DNA from: Streptomyces sp. SCSIO 75703
GTDB lineage: Bacteria; Actinomycetota; Actinomycetes; Streptomycetales; Streptomycetaceae
Length of the DNA stretch: 64,000 bases
Assembly (NCBI RefSeq): GCF_036607905.1
Contig: NZ_CP144555.1
Coordinates: 4,464,001 to 4,528,000 of the forward strand
Reading direction: 5' to 3'
A program made the translations under genes and the position numbers. Shown here piece by piece: positions 14,215 to 23,982 of the stretch. How positions within the stretch are numbered: position 1 is the first letter of the stretch; every line of letters begins with the position of its first letter. The notes beneath the pieces were generated by a model, which searched no databases, was not told the DNA's origin, and saw only the letters and a program-made list of their open reading frames with translations.

Positions 14215-15606
14215 TCAGGAGGTGCGCGACAGCGCCGCGTGACGCTCCAGGAACGCCGATACGCCCGAGGCCCGCCGGTGCGGCAGCAGCACCCGGGTCG
14301 TCCCCGCCAGCATCGTGTGCACCCGCGAGGACTGGACCTCGTCCAGCAGGTCCAGCACCCGCGTCCCGGCGGCGGCGGCCTCGTCCGGCCGCCCGCCGCG
14401 GGCGAGGTCGTCGGCCAGCTCCGCCCGGTACAGCGCGAGGTTCCGGGCGAAGTGCGGCTCCTGCAGCTCCGCCGCTTCGCGCGCGTGCCGGGCGGCCCGC
14501 GGCCAGTCGCCCAGCGCCGACCAGCACTGCGCCTCCAGCCCCTCCAGCTCGGCCTCCCCGTAGAAGCTCATCCATTCCGGGTCGGCGTCGGCCGGGCCCC
14601 GGTCGTGGAGGGTCCGCGCGCGGGCGAGCGCCTGTTCGCAGGCGACGCGGTCGGCGAGCCCCGCCCAGCCGCCCGCCTCCCGCAGCGCCAGCAGCGACAG
14701 CAGCCGGTGCGAGCCCAGCGGGCGGGCGGCGCGCTGCGCGGCCTGGGCCGCCCGCACCGCCTCGCGGGGCCGGCCGGCGTCCCGCGCCAGGAACGCCGTG
14801 TTGCAGAAGGCGTGCGCCTCCAGGGCGGCGTCGCCGGTCATCCGGGCGGTGGCGAGCGCCTCCGCGTAGTGGGAGCGGGCGTCGTCGAACCGGCCCGAGT
14901 CGTGGGCCAGCCAGCCCACGGAGAGCGCCAGTTCCCCGGCGCCCGCGGAGAGCCGGTCCGCCGTCGCCTGCCGGGTCGCGCCCGCGTCCAGCAGCGCGTA
15001 GGCGGCGCGCAACGGGGCCGCCGCGCGCCGGTAGAGGCCGTCGGCGCCGTGCCGGTCGTCCAGCAGCCGGATCCGGCGGACGGCCTCCTCCAGGGCGCCG
15101 GCGTGGCCGGCGCCGGCCCGGCGCGGCGGGCGCCCGGCCGCGGCGGCGTCGAGAGCGGGCCCCAGCGGGCCCAGCGAGGCGGCGGCCACGGTGGCGCCGC
15201 CCGTCATGAATACGCGACGCAGCACGTCGCTCTCCTCAGGGTCGTCGTGCGGGTGGTGCGGGTCCGCCGGTCCGCCGGCGGGGGCCGGGGGCCCGGCGCC
15301 GGCGGTGCGCGCCCCGCGTCCCCGGACGGAGGAACGGGGCGCGAAGCCGAGGTCGGTGAGGGCGCGGCCGGGGAACATGTGCAGGAACACCCGCTCGTAG
15401 GCGTAGTTCGGGCAGCGGATCTCGCCCGCCTCGACCCGGCCGATGTAGCGGGCGTCGCAGCTCACCCGCTCGCCGATCTCGCGGGCGGCCCGGCGCACCG
15501 CCGCCGCGAACTCGGCGGGGGAGCGCTGCCCCCGCAACCGGCGGAAGGCGAGATTCGGCTGCGCCGGCCGGTCGGGCCGGGCAGAGTCCACCGTCGACGA
15601 CGCCAT
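14215..15606 (-). CDS. XRE-type regulator with TPR-like repeats
   Basis: A 463-aa protein from ATG 15606 (MASSTVDSARPDRPAQ). An N-terminal helix-turn-helix covers about residues 20-75 (FRRLRGQRSPAEFAAAVRRA, VSCDARYIGRVEAGE). A Pro/Gly linker is followed by a hydrophobic segment VFMTGGATVAAASLG, then a long helical tetratricopeptide-like region to the end (AGELALSVGWLAHDSGRF, YAEALATARMTGDAALEAH, AREAAELQEPHFARNLALYR). It belongs to the large Streptomyces class of DNA-binding TPR proteins, some of which control development or antibiotics; this one is not identified. Divergent from the 135-aa gene, with an inverted repeat in the shared spacer. Confidence 0.82.
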   Translation of the reverse strand: MASSTVDSARPDRPAQPNLAFRRLRGQRSPAEFAAAVRRAAREIGERVSCDARYIGRVEAGEIRCPNYAYERVFLHMFPGRALTDLGFAPRSSVRGRGARTAGAGPPAPAGGPADPHHPHDDPEESDVLRRVFMTGGATVAAASLGPLGPALDAAAAGRPPRRAGAGHAGALEEAVRRIRLLDDRHGADGLYRRAAAPLRAAYALLDAGATRQATADRLSAGAGELALSVGWLAHDSGRFDDARSHYAEALATARMTGDAALEAHAFCNTAFLARDAGRPREAVRAAQAAQRAARPLGSHRLLSLLALREAGGWAGLADRVACEQALARARTLHDRGPADADPEWMSFYGEAELEGLEAQCWSALGDWPRAARHAREAAELQEPHFARNLALYRAELADDLARGGRPDEAAAAGTRVLDLLDEVQSSRVHTMLAGTTRVLLPHRRASGVSAFLERHAALSRTS

Positions 15607-15736
15607 GGCCGGGCCCTCTCGTACGAACCGTCGAACCCCTGCCGGAGGGACGGCGGGTCGACGGGAACGTCCCGGTGGCCCCCGCTTCCGGCGACCCCGA
15701 CGGTACCGTCCGTGACCGGTCCGCCACGCGGTGTTT

Positions 15737-15793
15737 GGCGGCAAAGTGGATATCCCCGCCGCGATCTGCCATGAAGTGCCATCCTTTGCCGCC
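15737..15793. promoter_or_regulatory. Inverted repeat in divergent promoter region
   Basis: GGCGGCAAAG (15737-15746) and CTTTGCCGCC (15784-15793) are perfect 10-bp arms separated by 37 nt, about midway between the divergent XRE-TPR gene and the 135-aa gene. The spacing places the arms on the same DNA face, as for a looping or dimer-of-dimers operator. A plausible binder is the adjacent XRE-TPR protein. Confidence 0.5.
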
Positions 15794-15887
15794 GCGTCGT
15801 GCCGTAGCCCCCGGGGCCCTCGCGCGTTGGACACGACGGACCGGGAGTCCCCCGGCCCCGATCCCGTTCGCGCGAGGAGGGAGTTCC

Positions 15888-16295
15888 GTGGTGGAGGCCG
15901 GGATGCAGACCAGCGGGAGCACCGACGCGGAGGGCGGCTGCGACACCGTCTGCGACGTCGTGACCGTGCCGACCCGTCAGGGGCTGGAGGCGGTCGACAT
16001 CCTCAGACGCGGTGCCGGCGACGCGGTGGGCCCCGTCGTCCACGTCGACTGCTGCGACACCCTGGGCTTCGTGGTGCCGCCGGGCACCGCCGCCGCCTGG
16101 GACCTGCCCGGCAGCTCCTGCATGCACACCCACGGCCGCGGACTGCGCCTGACCTTCGCGCCGCACCCGCCCACCGAGGACTCCGACTGGCTCCTGCCGC
16201 CCGGCCAGGGCGACCCGGCCACCGACCCCGCCGTCCTGCGCGCCGCCCTCGGCGAGGCCGCCCGCCTCATCGAGGCGGCGGACGGCTGCTGCTGA
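15888..16295 (+). CDS. Conserved Streptomyces hypothetical protein, 135 aa
   Basis: GTG 15888 follows GGAGGG at six nt, beginning MVEAGMQTSGSTDAEGGCDTV. A cysteine pair CDTVCDVVTVPTRQG leads into a compact alpha/beta domain with VVHVDCCDTLGFVVPPGTAA, GSSCMHTHGRGLRLTFAPH and DSDWLLPPG, and a helical end terminating in DGCC. Seven cysteines in 135 residues is unusual and could indicate metal binding. It is divergent from the XRE-TPR regulator, an arrangement common for such pairs. Function unknown. Confidence 0.75.
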   Translation: MVEAGMQTSGSTDAEGGCDTVCDVVTVPTRQGLEAVDILRRGAGDAVGPVVHVDCCDTLGFVVPPGTAAAWDLPGSSCMHTHGRGLRLTFAPHPPTEDSDWLLPPGQGDPATDPAVLRAALGEAARLIEAADGCC

Positions 16296-16385
16296 GACCG
16301 CCCCCCGGCACGGCCGCGCCCACCCGGCCCGGCCCCGCGGTGGCCGCCGGCGGGCCGGGCGCCACCGGTCGCCGATAATGGGCCG

Positions 16386-17261
16386 ATGGGAAAGTCCGGG
16401 AGCGCCGCCCGCCGGCGCGGTCGTGGTGGTGCGGAGAACCTCGTCGAGGACGTCGACGGAGGCCGGGCCGAGCTGGTGCCGGACCGCGACCGCCGCCGCG
16501 CCTGGACGCTGCTGGTGGACGGGGCGCCGCAGTCGCACGTCGACCTCGACGACCCGGCGTACCTGTCCTTCGAGTACCAGCGCCGGCTCGGACACGTCAT
16601 CGACCTGGCCGCCCCGCCCGGGAAGCCGCTGCACGCCGTGCACCTCGGCGGCGGCGCCCTCACCCTCGCCCGCTACGTCGCCGCCACCCGGCCCCGCTCC
16701 ACCCAGCAGGTCGTCGAACGGGACGCCCGCCTCGTCGAGTTCGTGCGCCGATCCCTGCCCCTGGACCCGGGGGCCCGCATCCGCGTCCGGACCGCCGACG
16801 CCCGCGCCGGGCTCGCCAAGGTGCCCGACGGCCGGGCCGGGATCGTCCTCACCGACGTGTTCGACGGCGCCCGCACCCCCGCCCACCTGACCTCAGCCGA
16901 ATTCCTCGACGAGGTACGGCGGGTCCTCGCCCCCGGAGGCGTCCTCGCCGCCAACATCGCCGACGGGCCGCCGCTGGCCCATCTGCGCGGCCAGATCGCC
17001 ACCGCCGCCGACCGGTTCGGGGAACTCGCGCTCGTCGCCGACCCCGCCGTGCTGCGCGGCAAGCGCTTCGGCAACGCCGTCCTCGTCGCCTCCGACGGGC
17101 CGCTGCCCGTGGCAGAACTGACCCGGCGCGCCGCCGGGGACCCCCACCCCGGGCGGGTCGAACACGGCCGGGCGCTGACCGACTTCGCCGGCGGCGCCCG
17201 CCCGGTCACCGACGCCTCCGCCGTGGCCTCCCCGGCCCCGCCGCCACACGTCTTCACCTAG
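16386..17261 (+). CDS. Spermidine synthase-like protein
   Basis: A 291-aa Rossmann-fold protein of the spermine/spermidine synthase superfamily. FEYQRRLGHVIDL, AVHLGGGALTLARYV (nucleotide-binding loop), VVERDARLVEFVRR (acidic residue after strand 2) and GIVLTDVFDGARTPAHL match the fold, and FLDEVRRVLAPGGVLAANIAD closes the core. The N-terminal beta-hairpin of true spermidine synthases is short here, so it may methylate or aminopropylate an unknown substrate. Soluble. It is followed by a bidirectional hairpin shared with the convergent membrane-anchored gene. Confidence 0.75.
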   Translation: MGKSGSAARRRGRGGAENLVEDVDGGRAELVPDRDRRRAWTLLVDGAPQSHVDLDDPAYLSFEYQRRLGHVIDLAAPPGKPLHAVHLGGGALTLARYVAATRPRSTQQVVERDARLVEFVRRSLPLDPGARIRVRTADARAGLAKVPDGRAGIVLTDVFDGARTPAHLTSAEFLDEVRRVLAPGGVLAANIADGPPLAHLRGQIATAADRFGELALVADPAVLRGKRFGNAVLVASDGPLPVAELTRRAAGDPHPGRVEHGRALTDFAGGARPVTDASAVASPAPPPHVFT

Positions 17262-17325
17262 GGTCTTCTTTCGTTTCGATCAGGGCGGGCCCCGCGAGCC
17301 CGGCGTGATCCACACGAAAGACCCT
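17260..17325. terminator. Bidirectional terminator
   Basis: AGGGT (17260-17264) and CTTTCGT (17268-17274) pair with ACCCT (17321-17325) and ACGAAAG (17314-17320), enclosing GATCA/TGATC and a GGGC/GCCC core. It begins inside the stop codon of the spermidine synthase-like gene and lies between convergent genes, so it can serve both. Confidence 0.7.
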
Positions 17326-17385
17326 GGTCACCGGGGCGGTCACGCCGTCCGGGCGGGCCGTGCGCTCCGCACGGACCCCGGCGGT

Positions 17386-17952
17386 TCAGTACGAGCCGAC
17401 CTCCACCCGGGGCGGGCCGTCGTGCCAGGTGCAGAACACCGACACGCGGTCCGCGTCCGAGGTGAACTCCACCCGGATCCACGACTCCGTCTTCCACACC
17501 TGCATCGACCAGCCCGGCCCCGGCGCCGCCGACACCAGCGACGCGGACTCGGGCCCCAGGTCGAAGACCGCCCGCCCGCCGGCGGTGTCGTACCCCTCGA
17601 CGCGACCCGCGGCACCGTCCGCCGGGCCGGGGCCGGCCAGGTCGTCGGGTGCCGGGGACGCGGCCGGCGCGGCCGGCGGCGGCTCGGGGGCCGGCGCCGC
17701 CGGGGAACCGCCGGGCGGGGGCGGCGGCGAAGACGACGGGGACGGCGGGGGAGGCGACGGGGGCGAGGGCAGCGCCGTCGACGAGGTCGCGTCCCGCAGC
17801 CCCGCGCCCCGGTCGGCGGCCGTGATCGGCAGCGCCCGCGGCGGGTCGTAGACCGTGCCCGCCAGGACCGTGCGGACACCCCACCACGACAGCGTGACCG
17901 CCGCTCCGGTGGCGAGCAGCCACGCCAGGACGTGGACGAGACCCCTGCGCAT
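17386..17952 (-). CDS. Membrane-anchored or secreted hypothetical protein with Pro-rich linker
   Basis: A 188-aa protein from ATG 17952 (AGGA eight nt upstream; ATG 17961 also possible). One membrane or signal segment, VLAWLLATGAAVTLSWWGV, lies near residues 7-27. A ~50-residue Pro/Ser/Ala linker (PSPPSPPPPSPSSSPPPPPG) follows, then a compact extracellular domain with AVFDLGPESASLVSAAPG, WSMQVWKTESWIRVEF and DRVSVFCTWHDGPPRVEV. The linker suggests a cell-wall-spanning position. No known catalytic motif. Divergent from the two-component system gene across 97 nt; it could be an accessory of that system, which is inference. Confidence 0.75.
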   Translation of the reverse strand: MRRGLVHVLAWLLATGAAVTLSWWGVRTVLAGTVYDPPRALPITAADRGAGLRDATSSTALPSPPSPPPPSPSSSPPPPPGGSPAAPAPEPPPAAPAASPAPDDLAGPGPADGAAGRVEGYDTAGGRAVFDLGPESASLVSAAPGPGWSMQVWKTESWIRVEFTSDADRVSVFCTWHDGPPRVEVGSY

Positions 17953-18049
17953 CGCGGCCATCCTGCCCCATCCGTCACTCCCGTGTCGCCCCACGGGAGT
18001 TGTCCACAGGCCCCCGCCGGCCGGGCCGCGTTGGCGTACGGTGCCGTCC

Positions 18050-18754
18050 ATGGCACGTGTGCTCGTGGTCGAGGACGATCAGTTCGTACGCTCGGCGCTG
18101 ATCCGGCATCTGTCCGACGCCTCGCACACCGTGCGCAGCGTCGGCACGGCGCTGGAGGCGCTGCGCGAGGTCGCGCATCTGCGTTTCGACGTGGTCGTCC
18201 TCGACCTGGGCCTCCCCGACCTCGACGGCTCGGAGGCGCTGAAGATGCTCCGCGGCATCACCGACGTCCCCGTGATCGTCGCCACCGCCCGGGACGACGA
18301 GACCGAGATCGTCCGGCTGCTGAACGCGGGCGCGGACGACTACCTCACCAAGCCCTTCTCCGTCGAGCACCTGTCGGCCCGCATGGCCGCCGTGCTGCGC
18401 CGGGCCCGCACCGGCACCGCCCGGACGGCGCCCTCCACCGTGCTCAGCGTCGGCGGCCTCACCGTCGACCCCCAGCGCCGCCAGGCCGAACTGGACGGCG
18501 TGCGCCTCGACCTGACCCGGCGTGAGTTCGACCTGCTCGCCTTCCTCGCCGGGCGCCCCGGAGTCGTCGTCGCCCGCCGGGAACTGCTCGCCGAGGTCTG
18601 GCAGCAGTCCTACGGCGACGACCAGACCATCGACGTCCACCTCTCCTGGCTCCGCCGCAAGCTGGGCGAGACCGCGGCCCGTCCCCGCTACCTGCACACC
18701 CTGCGCGGCGTCGGCGTCAAGCTGGAGCCGCCCGGGACGGAGCCCACGCCATGA
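18050..18754 (+). CDS. OmpR-family response regulator
   Basis: A 234-aa regulator. The receiver domain (residues 1-115) has acidic residues EDD near 8-10, phospho-acceptor Asp52 in VVLDLGLPD, and Lys101 in DDYLTKPFS. The C-terminal winged helix (about 140-230) has LTRREFDLLAFLAG, VVARRELLAEVW and DDQTIDVHLSWLRRKLG, the DNA-recognition region of the OmpR/PhoB class. The ATG at 18050 gives the usual N-terminus MARVLVVEDD. Its stop overlaps the kinase start by 4 nt (ATGA), so the pair is co-translated. Target genes are unknown; the stimulus is sensed by the kinase. Confidence 0.95.
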   Translation: MARVLVVEDDQFVRSALIRHLSDASHTVRSVGTALEALREVAHLRFDVVVLDLGLPDLDGSEALKMLRGITDVPVIVATARDDETEIVRLLNAGADDYLTKPFSVEHLSARMAAVLRRARTGTARTAPSTVLSVGGLTVDPQRRQAELDGVRLDLTRREFDLLAFLAGRPGVVVARRELLAEVWQQSYGDDQTIDVHLSWLRRKLGETAARPRYLHTLRGVGVKLEPPGTEPTP

Positions 18755-20223
18755 GGTGGGCCCTGGTCAAGGTCTCCCTGGCGGTCACCGCGATGGTCGT
18801 CGTCGCCTTCGCGGTCCCGCTCGGACTCGTCGTCCGCGAGATGGCCCGCGACCGCGCCTTCTCCAACGCCGAACGGGAGGCCGCCGCCGTCGCCCCCGCC
18901 CTCTCCATCACCACCGACCGCGACGCACTGGAACGGGTCGTCGCCTCGGCCGGCACCGGATCGGCGATGGCCGTCCACCTGCCCCCGTCCGTCACCGACG
19001 AGGCCCCGGCCGCCATCGGCCCCCGCCGTGCCCGCGACCGGGACATCGACGCCGTACGGGAGATGGGACGCGCCTCCACCACCGAGGTCGAGGGCGGCTC
19101 GGCCCTGCTCCAGCCGGTCGCCCTCAGCTCCGGCGAGATCGCCGTCGTCGAGGTGTTCGTCCCCGAGGCCGCCGTCACCAACGGGGTCGGCACGGCCTGG
19201 GCCGTGCTCGCCGCCGTCGGCGCCGCGCTGATCGTCGGCTCGGTCGCCGTCGCCGACCGGCTCGGCGTGCGCATGGTGCGCCCCGCCCGCCGCCTGGTCG
19301 AGGGCGCCCGGGAGCTGGGGGAGGGCAAGCTCGGCGCCCGCGTGCCCGAGGAAGGGCCGAGGGAACTGCGCCTGGCCGCCGTCTCGTTCAACTCCATGGC
19401 CGACCAGGTCGTCCAGCTCCTCGCCAACGAACGGGAGCTGGCGGCCGACCTCTCCCACCGGCTGCGCACCCCGCTGACCGTGCTCCGGCTCAACGCGGCC
19501 TCGCTCGGCGAGGGGCCGGCCGCCGAGCAGACCCGGGCCGCCGTCGCCCAGTTGGAGCGGGAGGTCGACACCATCATCCGTACCGCCCGCGACGCCCGGC
19601 CGCGCACCGCCGCGGCCGGACCCGGCGCCGGCTGCGACGCCGCCGAGGTGGTCCGCGAACGCATGGGCTTCTGGTCCGCGCTCGCCGAGGACGAGGGCCG
19701 CCGGTGGCGGGTGGCGGGTGCCGAGTCCCCGGTGCGCATCCCCGTGGCCCGCGCCGATCTGGCCGCGGCCCTCGACGCCCTCCTCGGCAACGTCTTCCGC
19801 CACACCGACGAGGGCACCGCCTTCGCCGTCGACGTCCACAACGGCGACGACGCGGTCATCGTCCTCGTCTCCGACGCCGGGCCCGGCATATCCGACCCCG
19901 AGGCCGCCCTGGCCCGCGGCCGGGGCTCGGGCACCGACGGGTCGACCGGGCTCGGCCTGGACATCGTGCGCCGGCTCGCCGAGTCCACCGGCGGCGACGT
20001 ACGGGTCGGCCGCTCCGTGCTCGGCGGCACCGAGATACGCGTGCGGCTCCAGCTCGACGGCCGGGCCGCCCCGGTGCGGCGCGGTCACCGGGGCGCGGTG
20101 CGCCGCCGGCGGTGGCTTCCCGCCGCCGCCTTCTCCCACCGGCCCCGGTCCCTTCCGCAAGGCCGCCCCGAGAGCACCACCCGCCCTCCGGAACGGCCGG
20201 TTCGGCCGGCCGGATCCCGCTAG
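18751..20223 (+). CDS. Membrane sensor histidine kinase
   Basis: A 490-aa kinase paired with the OmpR regulator. TM1 spans about residues 6-28 and TM2 about 148-168, enclosing a ~120-residue extracytoplasmic sensor. A HAMP segment follows (RMVRPARRLVEGAREL). The phospho-accepting His236 lies in ADLSHRLRTPLTVL. The ATP-binding domain has LLGNVFRHTDEG (N box), VSDAGPGI (G1) and GSTGLGLDIVRRLAES (G2). The last ~60 residues are Arg/Pro-rich and probably disordered. The ATG overlaps the upstream TGA. It ends 120 nt before an IS481 remnant. Confidence 0.95.
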   Translation: MRWALVKVSLAVTAMVVVAFAVPLGLVVREMARDRAFSNAEREAAAVAPALSITTDRDALERVVASAGTGSAMAVHLPPSVTDEAPAAIGPRRARDRDIDAVREMGRASTTEVEGGSALLQPVALSSGEIAVVEVFVPEAAVTNGVGTAWAVLAAVGAALIVGSVAVADRLGVRMVRPARRLVEGARELGEGKLGARVPEEGPRELRLAAVSFNSMADQVVQLLANERELAADLSHRLRTPLTVLRLNAASLGEGPAAEQTRAAVAQLEREVDTIIRTARDARPRTAAAGPGAGCDAAEVVRERMGFWSALAEDEGRRWRVAGAESPVRIPVARADLAAALDALLGNVFRHTDEGTAFAVDVHNGDDAVIVLVSDAGPGISDPEAALARGRGSGTDGSTGLGLDIVRRLAESTGGDVRVGRSVLGGTEIRVRLQLDGRAAPVRRGHRGAVRRRRWLPAAAFSHRPRSLPQGRPESTTRPPERPVRPAGSR

Positions 20224-20290
20224 CTGTTCTGTCCCGGGAGGTTGTGGACGGGTGAGTCAGGTCTCGGCTGTGGGATCTTGAACAGGTGAG

Positions 20291-20342
20291 GGCCTTCCGG
20301 TTCGGTGTGGATTGCGACGTCTACACCTGACCGAAAGGCCCT
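20291..20342. other. Imperfect hairpin at IS481 remnant end
   Basis: AGGGCCTT (20291 onward) pairs with AAGGCCCT just before 20343, and the inner bases continue to pair with about three mismatches. It immediately precedes the truncated transposase start. It may be part of the original IS left end or a barrier to readthrough transcription. Confidence 0.45.
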
Positions 20343-20343
20343 C

Positions 20344-20436
20344 GTGCCCCACCGTAATGCACCCCTGACCGAGACCGGACGGCTGCGCCTGGCTCGCTGC
20401 GTGGTCGAGGACGGCTGGCCCCTGCGCCGGGCCGCC
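20344..20436 (+). pseudogene. Truncated IS481-type transposase (N-terminal stub)
   Basis: GTG 20344 encodes MPHRNAPLTETGRLRLARC then VVEDGWPLRRAA, the conserved first ~31 residues of Streptomyces IS481-family transposases (start of the N-terminal HTH). After that the frame runs into unrelated GC-rich sequence and a terminator. The DDE core is absent. The element probably inserted between the kinase and bglC and was then deleted. Confidence 0.8.
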
Positions 20437-20444
20437 CCACGCGC

Positions 20445-20478
20445 GGGGCGCGGCACCCCCCGTGGTGTGCCGCGCCCC
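20445..20478. terminator. Strong hairpin after bglC
   Basis: A perfect 12-bp stem GGGGCGCGGCAC (20445-20456) / GTGCCGCGCCCC (20467-20478) with a 10-nt loop. It lies 24 nt downstream of the leftward beta-glucosidase stop and downstream of the rightward kinase and IS stub. Confidence 0.75.
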
Positions 20479-20501
20479 GCCTCCCGCCCCCCGGTGGGCG
20501 C

Positions 20502-21940
<1,439 letters not shown>

Positions 21941-21941
<1 letters not shown>

Positions 21942-21954
21942 GGAAGCGCTCCCA
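21941..21954 (-). promoter_or_regulatory. CebR box at bglC start
   Basis: TGGAAGCGCTCCCA differs by one base from the perfect palindrome TGGGAGCGCTCCCA that CebR binds in other streptomycetes. It overlaps the ribosome site and touches the start codon of bglC, which suggests separate control of bglC inside the operon. Confidence 0.8.
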
Positions 21955-22048
21955 TAGCGGGTCGTGAACGACCGACGCGTAGTAAGGACGAAGGAAACGG
22001 GGGCGGGGCGGCCAGGGCCCGGCCCCCGGTACGAGGGGCGGCCGGGCG

Positions 22049-22957
22049 TCAGCCCTTCACCGCGCCCTGCATGATGCCCCCCACGATCTGCTTGCCGAAG
22101 ACCGCGAAGACCAGCAGCAGCGGCAGCGTGCCGAGCAGCGCGCCCGCCATGATCAGGGCCTGGTCGGGGGTGTAGCCGCGGCCCAGGCCGGCCAGCGCGA
22201 CCTGCACGGTCGGGCTGCCGTTCTGCGTCAGTACGAGGAACGGCCACAGGAAGTCGTTCCACGCCTGCACGAACATCAGCATGCCCAGGACGGCCATCGC
22301 GGGCCGCGCCACCGGGAACACCACGTGCCACACCACGCGCCAACTGCTCGCGCCGTCGACGCGGGCGGCCTCGATGATCTCGTCCGGCAGCGCCTGGAGC
22401 AGGTACTGCCGCATGAAGAACACCCCGAAGGCGTTGACCAGTGACGGCAGGATCACCGCCTGGAGCTGGTCGGACCAGTCGAGTTTGGCCACCATCATGT
22501 ACAGCGGGATGATGCTGAGCTGCGGCGGCACCGTCATCGTGCCGATCACGATCAGCAGCAGCGCGTTGCGGCCCTTGAACCGCAGCTTGGCGAAGGCGAA
22601 GCCGGCGATCGTGGACAGGAAGACGATGGTGAGCGCCGACGTCCCCGCCACCAGCGTGGTGTTGAGGAACGCCTCGCCCAGATTGGCGTCCACCCAGGCG
22701 ATCTGGAGCTTGTCGAAGAGGTTGGCGCCGAACCAGAACGGCGGCGGCGTCTGCGCCAGGCGCTGGTTGTCGCGCGAGGCGGCGATCGCCGTCCACACCA
22801 GTGGGAACAGCGAGACGACGGTGAGCAGGGCGAGGATGCCGTAGGCGAGGGGCCCGGCGTGCAACTGGCCGCCGGCCCGGCCGGCCTTGGCCCGGCGCGC
22901 CCGCCGGGGCGGGGTGGGCACCGGGTCGGCCGGGGGTTTCGTCAGGGTCGAGGTCAC
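22049..22957 (-). CDS. cebG: Cellobiose ABC transporter permease CebG
   Basis: A 302-aa inner-membrane permease of the MalG type. Six membrane segments are visible, from LAYGILALLTVVSLFPLVWTA to LLGTLPLLLVFAVFG. The cytoplasmic EAA loop EIIEAARVDGASSWRVVWHVVFP contacts the ATPase subunit. GTG 22957 follows AAGGAG at eight nt. It sits 12 nt after cebF. As in other CUT1 sugar importers of Streptomyces there is no ATPase gene in the locus; MsiK encoded elsewhere usually serves, which is established knowledge and not seen here. Confidence 0.92.
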   Translation of the reverse strand: MTSTLTKPPADPVPTPPRRARRAKAGRAGGQLHAGPLAYGILALLTVVSLFPLVWTAIAASRDNQRLAQTPPPFWFGANLFDKLQIAWVDANLGEAFLNTTLVAGTSALTIVFLSTIAGFAFAKLRFKGRNALLLIVIGTMTVPPQLSIIPLYMMVAKLDWSDQLQAVILPSLVNAFGVFFMRQYLLQALPDEIIEAARVDGASSWRVVWHVVFPVARPAMAVLGMLMFVQAWNDFLWPFLVLTQNGSPTVQVALAGLGRGYTPDQALIMAGALLGTLPLLLVFAVFGKQIVGGIMQGAVKG

Positions 22958-22969
22958 GGCCGGTTCTCC

Positions 22970-23977
22970 TTAACTACTGGCCCGCAGCCGGCGCGAGATC
23001 AGCGAGTTGACGAGTCCGATCACGATGAGGATCAGGAACATCGTCCACGCGATCGCGGAGGCGCGGCCCAGGTGCTGGTTGATCCAGCCCTGCTCGTACA
23101 GGTACAGCCCGAGCGTCTGGAACTGGTGCTGGGAGCCGCCGGAGGCACCCTTGTTGGCGTCGAACAGCAGCGGCTCACCGAAGACCTGGGAGGCGCCGAT
23201 GGTCGACACGACCACCGTGAACAGGATCGTCGGGCGCAGCGACGGCAGGGTGACGTGCACGAACTGCCGCCAGCGGCTGGCGCCGTCCAGCGCCGCCGAC
23301 TCGTACAGGTCCTGCGGGATCGCCTGCATCGCGGCCAGGTAGATCAGCGCGTTGTAGCCGGTCCAGCGCCAGATGATGATCGAGGAGACGGCGAACTGGG
23401 AGGACCAGTGCCCGTTCTGCCAGTCGACGTTGTCGATGCCGACCAGGTTCAGCACCCAGTTGATCATCCCGTAGTCGCGGCCGAAGAGGAGCACGAAGAC
23501 GAGCGAGGCGGCGGCGATGGAGGTCGCGTACGGCGCCAGCATGACGACGCGGTAGAACGTGGAGCCGCGCAGCTTGTAGTTGAGGATGTGCGCGATGCCC
23601 ATCGCCATCAGCAACTGGGGCACTGTCGAGATGACGCCGATGGTCAGCGTGTTGCGGGCGGCGTTCCAGAAGAACTCGTCGTCGAAGATCCGCGTGTAGT
23701 TGCGCAGCCCGACCCAGGTCATGTCGGTCGGCGCGGTCAGCTCCACCGTGTGCAGCGAGGCCCAGCCGGTGTAGATCAGCGGGAACAGGCCGAAGGCGAG
23801 GAAGAGCAGGAAGAACGGTGAGATGAACGCGTACGGGCTCCAGCGCATGTCCCGCTGCCAGCGCCGGGAGAGCCGGGCCCGTTTGCGCTCCGCCTGCGCC
23901 GTGTCCCCGGCCGGCGGGCGGCCCGGGGCCGCGCCCCCCTTCGCGGGGGGCGCGGCGGTGTCGTGCCGGGAGGTCAT
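22970..23977 (-). CDS. cebF: Cellobiose ABC transporter permease CebF
   Basis: A 335-aa MalF-type permease. A ~40-residue cytoplasmic N-terminus precedes six membrane segments (first PFFLLFLAFGLFPLIYTGW). The EAA loop is DLYESAALDGASRWRQFVHVTLP. The ATG at 23977 has GGAG ten nt upstream; GTG 23986, overlapping the cebE stop as GTGA, is an equal alternative and would favour coupling. With CebG it forms the channel for cellobiose and cellotriose. Middle gene of the leftward operon controlled by CebR. Confidence 0.92.
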   Translation of the reverse strand: MTSRHDTAAPPAKGGAAPGRPPAGDTAQAERKRARLSRRWQRDMRWSPYAFISPFFLLFLAFGLFPLIYTGWASLHTVELTAPTDMTWVGLRNYTRIFDDEFFWNAARNTLTIGVISTVPQLLMAMGIAHILNYKLRGSTFYRVVMLAPYATSIAAASLVFVLLFGRDYGMINWVLNLVGIDNVDWQNGHWSSQFAVSSIIIWRWTGYNALIYLAAMQAIPQDLYESAALDGASRWRQFVHVTLPSLRPTILFTVVVSTIGASQVFGEPLLFDANKGASGGSQHQFQTLGLYLYEQGWINQHLGRASAIAWTMFLILIVIGLVNSLISRRLRASS

Positions 23978-23982
23978 TCCGG

